Source of the DNA: WQXF01 sp031552825
GTDB lineage: Bacteria; Bacillota; Clostridia; Christensenellales; Aristaeellaceae
DNA: 64,000 bases
NCBI GenBank assembly: GCA_031552825.1
Contig: JAVBMD010000026.1
Coordinates: 1-64,000, forward strand
Reading direction: 5' to 3'
A program made the translations under genes and the position numbers. Numbering within the stretch: the first letter of the stretch is position 1; each line of letters opens with the position of its first letter. Below, piece after piece: positions 6,532 through 14,886 of this stretch. Under the pieces are notes generated by a model. It was given only the letters and a program-made list of their open reading frames with translations, did not search any database and had not been told where the DNA came from.

Positions 6532-7055
6532 GCTTTTTCCTCCTGTTCTCTCTCCCGTAATAGGGCGCGGGCGGCCAAACAGGCCGCGCTGGCCTCCACA
6601 GCGCAGGCCAATGCCGTGGTTTCCTCGCGCAAGAGCGCAGCGCCGGTACGTGCCAGCGCCAAGCCCTGCTGCGCGCAAAAGGCTTCATAGCGCGCACGCA
6701 TGTCGCCGGGCTGCGCGGCGACCAAGCGCGTCACCGCGTCGATGGGCAGCACCTGCTTGAGCGCACAAACCATCAGCAGCGCCGCTAGGTGTTCCCGCTC
6801 ATACTTTTTTCCGTTCGGGCGCGGGATGACGCGCTGCTTGACATAGTTGTTTATCATCGCGGGCGTCAGCATGCGTCCCTCGGCCTCGGTGGCGAGCAGC
6901 AGCGCGCTTACGTGCCGCTCAAGGAAGGTAATCACCTGATCCATATACAGACCCAAGTCCGGCAACTGATCCCACGAGAGCGGTTGATAATCCGCCATTT
7001 GCCGCGCCAACGCTTGCGCGGCATCGGCGGTTTTGTTTTTTTCTTGGTTCTCCAT
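6528..7055 (-). CDS. DUF1836 domain protein
   Basis: A 175-residue protein starting MENQEKNKTADAAQ with ribosome site GGAGGAAAGAAT. The central region (MDQVITFLERHVSALL, MLTPAMINNYVKQRVIPRPNGKKYEREHLAALLMVCALKQVLP) is the DUF1836 pattern, which resembles a MerR-like winged helix. It may be a transcription factor of unknown target. It is translationally coupled to the TIM-barrel gene, so it may regulate or accompany that activity. The C-terminus is Ala/Glu-rich. Confidence 0.78.
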   Translation of the reverse strand: MENQEKNKTADAAQALARQMADYQPLSWDQLPDLGLYMDQVITFLERHVSALLLATEAEGRMLTPAMINNYVKQRVIPRPNGKKYEREHLAALLMVCALKQVLPIDAVTRLVAAQPGDMRARYEAFCAQQGLALARTGAALLREETTALACAVEASAACLAARALLREREQEEKA

Positions 7056-7137
7056 ATTCTTTCCTCCGCAAGCATGGTTCTCTTGCAAACATTGTATAAT
7101 GGTCGCGCTTGCGGCGCAAGATACATTTCAAAACCCC

Positions 7138-7166
7138 TTGACATTTTTGCGGCAATTATGTAATCT
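7138..7166 (+). promoter_or_regulatory. Promoter of the SGNH hydrolase gene
   Basis: TTGACA (7138-7143), a 17-base spacer, TAATCT (7161-7166), 37 bases before the start codon. Confidence 0.75.
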
Positions 7167-7203
7167 GGTATTGAAGATTATATAACAGGGCTGGTGATCT
7201 GAG

Positions 7204-7875
7204 ATGATATGGTCTGGATTGCACATATGGGGAGATTCGCTGCTCAAAGGCGTGGTGTTTGACGAACTGCGCAATCGCTACGTTATTCTGAAGGACAACT
7301 GCATCGCGCGGCTGAAGGATCTCATGCCCTGCCCGGTGGAAAACCATGCCCGCATGGGGCTTACCGCCGCGCAGGCGATCGATCTGGTCGAAGCGGAGCC
7401 GCCTGAGGCAGACGCGCTGGCACTGATCGAGTTTGGCGGCAACGATTGCGACATGGACTGGGCCGCCATCGCCGCCGATCCGCTGAAAGAGCATCAACCC
7501 AATACACCGCCGCAGGCGTTTGCGGAAAAGCTGGAGCGGTTGGTCGCGCAGGTGCGCGGCGAGGGCATGCGCCCCATGCTGGTCGTGCCCACGCCGCTCT
7601 GCGCGACGCGCTATTTCGATTGGGTAACGCGCGCGCTGGATCGCGAGGCGGTGCTGCGCTATCTTGGCGACGTGGAGCACATCTATCGCTGGCAGGAACT
7701 CTACGCCTGCACGGTATACCGCACGGCGCTCAAGCTCGCCTGCCCGATTCTGGATCTGCGCACGCCCTTCTTGCAGCACCGCAACTATAAGGAGCTGCTC
7801 TGCGTGGACGGCATTCACCCCAACGCCGCCGGGCACGCGCTGATGCTGGAGACGCTGCGAACCGCGTTGTGTTAA
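7204..7875 (+). CDS. SGNH/GDSL hydrolase
   Basis: A 223-residue cytosolic protein. It has the four SGNH blocks: WGDSLLKG (nucleophile Ser12), the block-II glycine in ARMGLTAAQ, FGGND (~77-81), and DGIHPNAAGH with catalytic Asp and His (~203-206). Such enzymes hydrolyse esters, including acyl or acetyl groups on lipids and glycans. No signal peptide is seen, so the substrate is intracellular. The ribosome site is weak (GGTGATCTGAG). It stands alone behind its own promoter, with repeat copy 3 downstream. Confidence 0.85.
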   Translation: MIWSGLHIWGDSLLKGVVFDELRNRYVILKDNCIARLKDLMPCPVENHARMGLTAAQAIDLVEAEPPEADALALIEFGGNDCDMDWAAIAADPLKEHQPNTPPQAFAEKLERLVAQVRGEGMRPMLVVPTPLCATRYFDWVTRALDREAVLRYLGDVEHIYRWQELYACTVYRTALKLACPILDLRTPFLQHRNYKELLCVDGIHPNAAGHALMLETLRTALC

Positions 7876-7901
7876 TCGAAAAAAAGCCGCAGCCGCAGCT
7901 C

Positions 7902-8041
7902 CAGACCGTCGAAAAACGCCCATCTGCGGGTTCAGCCCAGCGCGCGCCTAGTCGGCGTACCCGTGTACGCCTCCTGCGGACACGCTTGTGCTTCGCCCAC
8001 ATCTGGACATTTCTCGACGGTCTGACTTTGTTGATAGCCTG
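7902..8041 (+). repeat. 140-bp inverted-repeat element, copy 3
   Basis: Same element as copies 1 and 2. It differs in the loop of the central hairpin (CCGT for CAGT). Flanking duplication is shorter here: CAGCCGCAGCTC (7890-7901) on the left and CAGCCGCAGATC (8042-8053) on the right, 11 of 12 identical. It lies between the convergent SGNH and thymidine kinase genes. Confidence 0.92.
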
Positions 8042-8061
8042 CAGCCGCAGATCTTCGTTCA

Positions 8062-8676
8062 TCATTTTTTTCGCGTGGGTACCGGCGGCCTCGGCATCGA
8101 TTCCCCGGCAAGCCAGTGCTTGTAGCACAGGCCGATGTAGCGGATTTGCTCGCTGTTGTCGATGAGCACCTGCTCGCCCTGCTTGATTACCTGGCCGCGA
8201 CCATCGATGCGCGTGTTCATGGTGGCCTTCGCGCCGCACCAGCACAGGCTAGCCTCCACCTCCTGTAAAACATCGGCAAAGCGCAGCAGCGCCTGCGAGC
8301 CGGGGAAGAAGTTGCCCATAAAATCGGTTTTCAAGCCGTAGCAGTGAATGTCCAGTTCCGGCGCGATATTGGCAAGCGCGATCACCTGCCGCTCGGTTAA
8401 AAACTGCGCTTCATCCACAAACACGTGCTGCAGCCTGCGGCCTTGCGCCGCTTCGAACCACTGAATCTGCTCCCAGATATCGGTTTCGCTGTCGGCGACA
8501 ATATCGGCCGGTGCCTGCAAGCCGACGCGGGAATATACCACCTCGCGCCCCACGCGGGTGTCGATTGCGGGCTTCACCAGCGCCACGCAATGCCCAAGCT
8601 CCATATAATTGTAGCGCTGCATGAGCAGCATCGCGCTTTTAGAGGAACCCATGACGCCGAAATAGAAGCGGAGCAT
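8062..8676 (-). CDS. tdk: Thymidine kinase
   Basis: A 204-residue type II thymidine kinase that phosphorylates thymidine to dTMP in the salvage pathway. The start MLRFYFGVMGSSKSA contains the Walker A loop GVMGSSKS. The catalytic DEAQF motif follows at mid-protein, and zinc ligands appear at CWCGAKA and near the end (LCYKHW). The ATG at 8676 is favoured over 8682 because GGGAGG is 6 bases upstream. Length is typical for the family. It is monocistronic and convergent to the SGNH gene. Confidence 0.93.
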   Translation of the reverse strand: MLRFYFGVMGSSKSAMLLMQRYNYMELGHCVALVKPAIDTRVGREVVYSRVGLQAPADIVADSETDIWEQIQWFEAAQGRRLQHVFVDEAQFLTERQVIALANIAPELDIHCYGLKTDFMGNFFPGSQALLRFADVLQEVEASLCWCGAKATMNTRIDGRGQVIKQGEQVLIDNSEQIRYIGLCYKHWLAGESMPRPPVPTRKK

Positions 8677-8766
8677 ATCCATCCTCCCGCAAATTCCTGC
8701 ATTGATAGTACCGTATTGCGCGCAAATTGTCCACAGCGAGTTGCGCCGCGAATTTTTTTGCTTGAT

Positions 8767-8808
8767 GTTGCAAATGCAACGGATACAATCCGCGCCGGGA
8801 TGTATCCT
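8767..8808 (+). promoter_or_regulatory. Putative CRP/FNR-type (HcpR-like) site and promoter of hcp
   Basis: A perfect palindrome GTTGCA-AA-TGCAAC occupies 8767-8780. A -10-like TATCCT lies at 8803-8808, which would place the palindrome centre about 41 bases upstream of transcription start. That is the class II activator position of CRP/FNR proteins. HcpR, a CRP/FNR-family regulator, controls hcp in many anaerobes. Assigning this site to HcpR is inference. Confidence 0.45.
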
Positions 8809-8841
8809 ATGCTCGTAAAGTTACTTCAAGGAGGAACGCAT

Positions 8842-10407
8842 ATGTCCATGTTCTGTTATCAATGCGAGCAAGCCGCCAAGGGAACCGGATGCACGGTGTC
8901 CGGCGTCTGCGGCAAAACCGACGTCGTCTCCGGCGAACAGGATGCGCTTACCTGTGAGCTGATCGCGCTGGCACAGGCCGCCGAGACCAAGGGCTTGTTC
9001 ACGCCGGATATCGTGGATCTCATCGTGGATGGGCTGTTTACCGCCGTCACCAACGTCAGCTTCGATGGGGAGCAGATTGCGCGCCTGACCGCTGAAATCC
9101 GCGCCAAGCGGGAAGCGCTGGGCGGCGGCCTGCCGCTTGCCCCTGCCGAGCTTTTTCACGGAGATACCGACCTCATCTCCCTGCGCTCGACGCTGCTGTT
9201 CGGGCTGCGCGGCATGGCTGCGTACGCACATCACGCCCGCGTGCTGGGCAAGCGTAGCGCAGAGGTGGATCGCGAGTTTGTCGAGGGCTGCGCGGCGCTG
9301 GCGGCTTCGCATAGCGTGGAGGAATGGTTGGGCTTGATCCTGCACTTCGGAGGCGCGAACCTGACCTGCATGGCGCTGCTCGATGAGGCCAACACTGGCG
9401 CCTACGGAACGCCGGTACCGGTGCAGGTGCCGCTGTCGGTGGAGAAAGGGCCGTTCATCGTGGTCAGCGGGCATGACCTGCGTGATCTGCAAATGTTGCT
9501 GGAGCAGACCGACGGCAAGGGCGTCAACATCTACACCCACGGCGAGATGCTGCCCGCGCACGCGTATCCCGCGCTCAAGAAGCATCCGCAGCTCAAGGGC
9601 AATCTGGGCACGGCATGGCAATCGCAGCAGAAGGAATTCGACAGCCTGCCCGCGCCGGTGCTTTTCACCACCAACTGCCTGATGCCGCCCAAACCCAGCT
9701 ACAGCGACCGGGTGTATACCACCTCGCTGGTGGGCTATCCCGGCATGCGGCATATCGCCGCCGACGCGCAGGGCAACAAGGATTTTTCCGGGCTGATCGA
9801 CCACGCGCTGCGGTTGGGCGGATATGACCAGGCGCAGAAACGCACCGGCATCAACGGCGGTGAAACCGTCACCACCGGCTTTGGCCGTGAGACGGTGCTG
9901 GCCAATGCCGGTACCATCGTCGACGCGGTGAAGGCCGGGCAAATTCGCCACTTCTTCCTCGTGGGCGGTTGCGACGGCGCCAAGCCCGGCCGCAACTACT
10001 ACACCGAGTTTGTCAAGCAGACGCCCGCCGATACCGTGGTGCTGACGCTGGCCTGCGGAAAGTTCCGCTTCAACGATCTGGACATCGGCGAGATCGGCCC
10101 CTTCCCGCGGATTCTGGACATGGGGCAGTGCAATGACGCTTACGGCGCGATTCAGGTCGCCGTAGCGCTGGCAAAGGCCTTCGATTGCGGCGTCAACGAT
10201 CTGCCGCTGACGCTGGTATTGTCCTGGTACGAGCAGAAGGCGGTGTGCATCCTGCTGACGCTGCTGTCGCTCGGCATCCGGAACATCTACATCGGGCCGA
10301 GCCTGCCAGCCTTCCTGTCCGACGCCGTGCTCAAGGTGCTGGTAGAAAAGTTTGATCTGCATCCCATCACCACGCCGGAACAGGATCTGGCGGCCATGCT
10401 GGGATAA
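8842..10407 (+). CDS. hcp: Hydroxylamine reductase / hybrid-cluster protein
   Basis: A 521-residue protein starting MSMFCYQCEQAAKGTGC. The N-terminal cysteines are spaced C-x2-C-x8-C-x5-C (5, 8, 17, 23), the [4Fe-4S]-binding pattern of class I enzymes from anaerobes. Further hybrid-cluster ligands appear in VSGHDL, TTNCLMPP, GGCDGAKPG and the region LGQCND. It reduces hydroxylamine to ammonia and is thought to act on NO or peroxide in nitrosative and oxidative stress. ATG 8842 has AAGGAGG. It is monocistronic, ending at a strong terminator. A CRP/FNR-like palindrome upstream suggests stress-responsive control. Confidence 0.95.
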   Translation: MSMFCYQCEQAAKGTGCTVSGVCGKTDVVSGEQDALTCELIALAQAAETKGLFTPDIVDLIVDGLFTAVTNVSFDGEQIARLTAEIRAKREALGGGLPLAPAELFHGDTDLISLRSTLLFGLRGMAAYAHHARVLGKRSAEVDREFVEGCAALAASHSVEEWLGLILHFGGANLTCMALLDEANTGAYGTPVPVQVPLSVEKGPFIVVSGHDLRDLQMLLEQTDGKGVNIYTHGEMLPAHAYPALKKHPQLKGNLGTAWQSQQKEFDSLPAPVLFTTNCLMPPKPSYSDRVYTTSLVGYPGMRHIAADAQGNKDFSGLIDHALRLGGYDQAQKRTGINGGETVTTGFGRETVLANAGTIVDAVKAGQIRHFFLVGGCDGAKPGRNYYTEFVKQTPADTVVLTLACGKFRFNDLDIGEIGPFPRILDMGQCNDAYGAIQVAVALAKAFDCGVNDLPLTLVLSWYEQKAVCILLTLLSLGIRNIYIGPSLPAFLSDAVLKVLVEKFDLHPITTPEQDLAAMLG

Positions 10408-10425
10408 AAAAGGGCTGCCTTGCGA

Positions 10426-10466
10426 ATTCCCCCCGCGTTGAACTTTCAACGCGGGGGGAATCTGTT
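10426..10466. terminator. Strong terminator between hcp and the FUSC gene
   Basis: A perfect 16-bp stem ATTCCCCCCGCGTTGA with its complement, loop ACTT, then CTGTTTTAC. Confidence 0.85.
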
Positions 10467-11003
10467 TTACTTCTTTATTTTTTTCATCAACCGGCCGATC
10501 GGGTGCGGCCCATCCTCATAGGGCGAGGGCAGCACGGCGTTGATGAGCAGCGCCACCGCCACGCCGATGCCCGTATCCAAGATGCGGTTAAGAATATAGA
10601 CGACAAACTTGCTTTCGTTCACCGTGAGCAGCACCACGTAAAAGACCACCGCGCCGGGCTGGATGCCGCCGCCCGCGCCCAGCAGCTGGCCGATGATTAG
10701 GATTACCGCCATGCCCAGCGTCAGGTACACAAAGCCGGGGATACCCCACGTCTCATGCGTGTATAGCGGGTAGAAAGGGATGGCTACGATGCCGCCCATG
10801 ATGGTGCCGATCAGGCGGTTGCCGCCGTTTTTTAGCCCCGCCTTGAGTTGAGTGCCCATCGCGAATACCGCGCCGATGCAAGCGAAGCAAGGATTTCTAT
10901 CGAGCAGCGCATAGCAGAAGGCGATCAGGGTGGTCGCGGCCAGCGTTTTGATAGCGCGCATGCCTAGGGTAAAGGGTTTCCTCTTTGCGCTCTTGCTCTG
11001 CAT
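10467..11003 (-). CDS. FUSC/aromatic-acid-exporter-like membrane protein
   Basis: A 178-residue protein with about five or six transmembrane segments, for example IKTLAATTLIAFCYALL, IPGFVYLTLGMAVILIIG and a final IGVAVALLINAVLP. The pattern GNRLIGTIMGGIVAIPFYPL matches the N-terminal membrane half of the FUSC/ArAE (DUF939) families, here without the cytosolic domain. It may export small aromatic acids, but substrate and even transport activity are inferred. Ribosome site GAGGAG. It starts 13 bases after the stop of the histidine kinase gene upstream, so the two are probably co-transcribed. Confidence 0.7.
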   Translation of the reverse strand: MQSKSAKRKPFTLGMRAIKTLAATTLIAFCYALLDRNPCFACIGAVFAMGTQLKAGLKNGGNRLIGTIMGGIVAIPFYPLYTHETWGIPGFVYLTLGMAVILIIGQLLGAGGGIQPGAVVFYVVLLTVNESKFVVYILNRILDTGIGVAVALLINAVLPSPYEDGPHPIGRLMKKIKK

Positions 11004-11016
11004 ACATACTCCTCGT

Positions 11017-14000
11017 TTACCCCAAATATCGGAACAGCGCTTCGGCCAGCGCCTCCATTTCCACCGGCTTGGCGATGTGCGCGTTCATGCCGTGCGCCAG
11101 CGCCTTTTTGATGTCCTCTTTAAAGGCGTTGGCGGTCAGCGCGATGATGGGTACGCGCCGGGCATCCGCCCTCGGCATCGCGCGGATGGCGGCGGTGGCT
11201 TCATAACCGTCCATTTCCGGCATCTGCACGTCCATCAGGATCAAATCGTAGGTTCCCTCGGGCGATTGCCGGAAGAGCTCCACGGCGGTGGTGCCGTCAT
11301 TGGCCTCGTCGATGGTCAGCCCGGAGGATTCCAGCATCGCGCTGACGATCATGCGGTTGATGTCCACATCGTCGACCAGCAGGATGTGTTTGCCGGTGAA
11401 CTTGCCGCTGATATCGGTGGTGCTGGCTTCCGCAGGCAGATCCGTTTCGGCCGTGCGCAGCCAAATGCTGAAGCTGAACGTGCTGCCCTGCCCCGGCTTG
11501 CTTTGAATGGAGATGTCCCCGCCGAACATCTGCACGATGCTGCGGCTGATGGTGAGCCCCAGCCCGGTGCCTCCGAATTGGCGCGAAACCTTGCGGTCGC
11601 CTTGCTCAAAAGGCTCAAAGATCGTGCTTAGCGCCCCTTCGCTGATGCCGATGCCGGTATCCTGCACCGAGAAGTCGAAAAGCGCCTGCCCATCGTGCTG
11701 ATCCTTTTTTTCGACGCGGAGGGTAATGCAGCCGCCCTCCGGCGTAAACTTCACGGCATTGCCCAGCAAATTGATTAATACCTGGCGCAGGCGCAGCGAA
11801 TCGCACACCACGGAGGAAGGCGAGCTGTGATCGAAGAAGGTTTCAAAGCGGATGTGCTTCTCATCGCAGCGGGGCTTGATGATGCCGACCACGGTGCTTT
11901 CCAGCTTGGAAAGCGCAACGACTTCATCGCTGAGCTCGATCTTTCCGGCCTCGATTTTGGAAATATCGAGGATGTCGTTGAGCAGGCCGAGCAAGTGCTG
12001 CGAGGAGGTTTCGATCTGCTCCATGTGCTCACGGATGTCCACCCAGCCGTTGCCTGCCTCGGCCTGCGGCACGGCGTCCAGCTTTTTCTGCACGATGTTG
12101 GTGACGCCGATGATGGCGTTCATCGGCGTGCGAATCTCGTGGCTCATGCGCGCGAGGAAGTCCCCCTTGTGCTCGTTGGCGCGGTTGGCGGTTTGCACTG
12201 CCTTCTCCAGCTCCAGCTGGGTGCTGCGCAACTGTGCCTCGATCGCGACGCGGGTATCGACGTTGCGGGCGAAGCCCAGCACGCCGACCAGCGCGCCGCT
12301 TGCGTCCAAAATCGGCGTGCGCACCGCGTCGAGCACCTCGTCGCGGCCATCGGCGAAGAGGATGCGTTCCTCGGTGTAGAGTGTGACGCCGGTGGCCAGC
12401 GCATCCTGGTCATTCTTGATAAAGCCCGCGAAGGCCGCGCCGGGCAGCATTTCCAGCATGGTTTTGCCGACGAAGGCCTCCGGAGCCTGCCCGACAATGG
12501 AGGCAAAGCGCGGATTGACCGCCAGATACTCGCCTTGCGCGCCCAAGTACCAGATCATATCCGGCGAGGCGGAGAAAATCTTGTCCAGCAGCGTGCGTTG
12601 CTCGGCGATCTGCAGCTGTTCGCGCACCATCTCGGTTACGTCGCGGGTTTCGATGATGTAGCCGGTGCGTTCCCCACTCTTGCTGAGGAAATAGTTGGCG
12701 ATGCCTTGGATGTAGCGATTGCGGCCCTCGATATAGTAAATATCGGCCTCTCGCCCTTCGATCAGGGCGAGGATCGGATCGAAGCGCGTGCCGGCGGGGT
12801 AGATGCTGTGCGCGCCGTAGGGCTGACCGACAAGCTGCTCCAGTGTGGCGTTGTCCAGTGTCAAGCCGGGCTCGTTCATGTAGACGATGCGGCGCTCCGT
12901 GTCGGTGATGCAAAGCGGGTTCTTTACGCTATCGACGATGCTGTCGGCCATTTCGTCGAAGGAATCGGCGAGGGTGCCAAATTCGTCCTTAACCTCGCTA
13001 TGGAAGCGGAACTGACGCTCGCCCTTGCGGAAGCGCGAGATCCCCTTGATGAGCCTGGTGATGTTGCCGGTTAGCGAGGAGGCCATCCAGATGGCGATCA
13101 GCACCACCAGCGCGATCAGCACCGCAGTGCTGACCAGCAGCGTCAGAAAGGTGGCGCGCAGGTTGGAACCGATGGCGGTGCCGAGCTTTTCCTCGGTTTG
13201 GGTGGCCGGGCGGGTGAAGTCCTCCAGCCCGGCGCCGATGGCCACAAAGCCGAAGCCGCGCTTGGAGAAATCGTTGGCCTCGGAGGGCGCGTAGTGCCCG
13301 GTGTAATAGGGGATTGCCGCGGCAGTGGTCAGTTTATAAAGCCCGCTCCACAGGATGTAGAAGGAACCGGAGCCGCCGTGCTCGGTCAAGTCCATCCAGC
13401 CGGTACACTGCGGGGCGTTGTTGAGGTAGCGGCCGTCCAGCCCGACCAGTCCGGCCTTGGTGAGCACAGGCGCGGGCTTCTTGGTGCGGGATTGCGCATC
13501 AAAGAGCGGCCAGTTCGATTGCGCGATGAAGTCGCTCCATTTTGCGACGCCGCTGGCTTGCCAAGCCTCGTAAATCGAGGTTTCCAGCCACGGAACCTGC
13601 GGATCGCCGGTGGCCGGATCGAAGCCTACGATGGAATGGTGGCGGGGGTGGCAGATGCTGCGGCACTTATAATCCCAAATAAAGGCGTAGTTGCCGCCGA
13701 ACGCGCTGGGCAGCTCGGTATAGCGATCGTTCATCGGCGTGAGGTGATCCACAAACTCCATGATGTGATCGTGATTGAGCGCGAAGGTGACGTAGCCGAT
13801 CACCGCGCCCTGCGCGTCGGCCACCGGCGTTGCCCAGCGCACGATGCCCTCAAAGCGTTGGCCGTTTGGGTTTTCGGCCCCGGCATAGGCCTGCTGTTCG
13901 GGGGTATAGGGGATATCGTAGCCGCGATCAGCGGCGGCGGCGGCCACGACGCTGGGCGCGTACATGCCGATGTAGTTGGAGCCGACATACGCGCCGGTTA

Positions 14001-14733
14001 CGTCGGACACGTAGATTTCATTGGGGCGCAGGCCTTGAAGTTCCGCGAAGTAAGTTTCCGCCTTTACGTAGGTGTTCTCGCGCAGGGAGACATTGCGCTT
14101 GGCGGGGTTCAGCGGATAATTTTTCTTTGTGGATCCTTCGGCGATCACCTTGACTAGCTCGTTGCCCTGCAGATCCACGAAGGTGATTTCGTCGTACAGC
14201 GGCACGCTCGTGTAGGAGAACGCGTCGGGGTTGCGGTAGTGGAAGCCGTCCATATCGTCGTTCTCGGCGTTGGTGGATTGACCGCCGACCGGGGAAGCAT
14301 CCGGCCGCTTTGAAGGGATCCATGACTTATTGTCCTCCGCCAGCGACCACGGTTCCGCGCGCATCAGCATCCCCTGTTTGCTTTGCAAAAAGCGCGCGTA
14401 GTTCTCCGGCGTGGGCTCCAGCGAGGCCAGATAACGGATATCGTCGTCGCGCGCATAGAGGAAGCGCGCGACGCTGCCCGCGGTATCGGTGGTCATCCGC
14501 TCGATGTTCTCGACGGCGCTCTGGTTGAGCGCAACCGAGGAATCCTTTACGGCGATGGTGCGCAGCGTGCTGCCCAGCGAGACGATTTGGTTCCACGCCA
14601 GCAGGGTGATTAGCAGCAGCGGCACCACCTTGACCAGCAGGAAGATCGCGATTAGCTTTGAACGCATGCTCCAGCCGCGCTTTGTGAAATAGGAGCCGAT
14701 GCGGGAGGAAATGCGGCGGAAAGTATCTTTCAT
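11017..14733 (-). CDS. Membrane hybrid sensor histidine kinase: dCache-HAMP-PAS-PAS-HisKA-HATPase-REC
   Basis: A 1238-residue hybrid sensor kinase. Approximate layout: TM1 25-47, a large extracytoplasmic dCache-like sensor 48-520, TM2 529-552, HAMP 553-605, PAS 600-705, PAS 715-835, HisKA 855-925 (FLARMSHEIRTPMNA, His865), HATPase 975-1093 (FGGTGLGLTISRSI), REC 1116-1236 with Asp1168 in LILMDVQMPEMDG. It presumably senses an external ligand and passes phosphate to an HPT protein. ATG 14733 is preferred over the in-frame TTG 14745, which abuts GGGAG. It may feed the phosphorelay at 28-31 kb, which has an HPT domain; that link is inference. The FUSC gene follows it. Confidence 0.92.
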   Translation of the reverse strand: MKDTFRRISSRIGSYFTKRGWSMRSKLIAIFLLVKVVPLLLITLLAWNQIVSLGSTLRTIAVKDSSVALNQSAVENIERMTTDTAGSVARFLYARDDDIRYLASLEPTPENYARFLQSKQGMLMRAEPWSLAEDNKSWIPSKRPDASPVGGQSTNAENDDMDGFHYRNPDAFSYTSVPLYDEITFVDLQGNELVKVIAEGSTKKNYPLNPAKRNVSLRENTYVKAETYFAELQGLRPNEIYVSDVTGAYVGSNYIGMYAPSVVAAAAADRGYDIPYTPEQQAYAGAENPNGQRFEGIVRWATPVADAQGAVIGYVTFALNHDHIMEFVDHLTPMNDRYTELPSAFGGNYAFIWDYKCRSICHPRHHSIVGFDPATGDPQVPWLETSIYEAWQASGVAKWSDFIAQSNWPLFDAQSRTKKPAPVLTKAGLVGLDGRYLNNAPQCTGWMDLTEHGGSGSFYILWSGLYKLTTAAAIPYYTGHYAPSEANDFSKRGFGFVAIGAGLEDFTRPATQTEEKLGTAIGSNLRATFLTLLVSTAVLIALVVLIAIWMASSLTGNITRLIKGISRFRKGERQFRFHSEVKDEFGTLADSFDEMADSIVDSVKNPLCITDTERRIVYMNEPGLTLDNATLEQLVGQPYGAHSIYPAGTRFDPILALIEGREADIYYIEGRNRYIQGIANYFLSKSGERTGYIIETRDVTEMVREQLQIAEQRTLLDKIFSASPDMIWYLGAQGEYLAVNPRFASIVGQAPEAFVGKTMLEMLPGAAFAGFIKNDQDALATGVTLYTEERILFADGRDEVLDAVRTPILDASGALVGVLGFARNVDTRVAIEAQLRSTQLELEKAVQTANRANEHKGDFLARMSHEIRTPMNAIIGVTNIVQKKLDAVPQAEAGNGWVDIREHMEQIETSSQHLLGLLNDILDISKIEAGKIELSDEVVALSKLESTVVGIIKPRCDEKHIRFETFFDHSSPSSVVCDSLRLRQVLINLLGNAVKFTPEGGCITLRVEKKDQHDGQALFDFSVQDTGIGISEGALSTIFEPFEQGDRKVSRQFGGTGLGLTISRSIVQMFGGDISIQSKPGQGSTFSFSIWLRTAETDLPAEASTTDISGKFTGKHILLVDDVDINRMIVSAMLESSGLTIDEANDGTTAVELFRQSPEGTYDLILMDVQMPEMDGYEATAAIRAMPRADARRVPIIALTANAFKEDIKKALAHGMNAHIAKPVEMEALAEALFRYLG

Positions 14734-14815
14734 CTTTTGAAACAACTCCCGGCTAAAGAATTGACGATAAATTCATATCAATTTATTATAGACGATCCAC
14801 CATTGATGCACAATA

Positions 14816-14854
14816 GAAAAACGCCGCCGCAATGTTTAAAAAAATGCGTCGGCG
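14816..14854 (-). terminator. Terminator of the ABC exporter operon
   Basis: On the minus strand CGCCGACGCA pairs with TGCGGCGGCG (one mismatch), followed by TTTTTC. Confidence 0.75.
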
Positions 14855-14886
14855 CTTCATAATGCTGGAAAAACGGCGATGGGCGG

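Noticed and set aside
8821..10449. A 542-codon open frame antisense to hcp
   Set aside because: It mirrors the hcp frame in GC-rich DNA, has no ribosome site and no recognisable protein character. hcp itself is certain.
11827..14157. Long plus-strand open frames opposite the dCache kinase
   Set aside because: They are antisense shadows of a well-defined hybrid kinase and lack ribosome sites and motifs.
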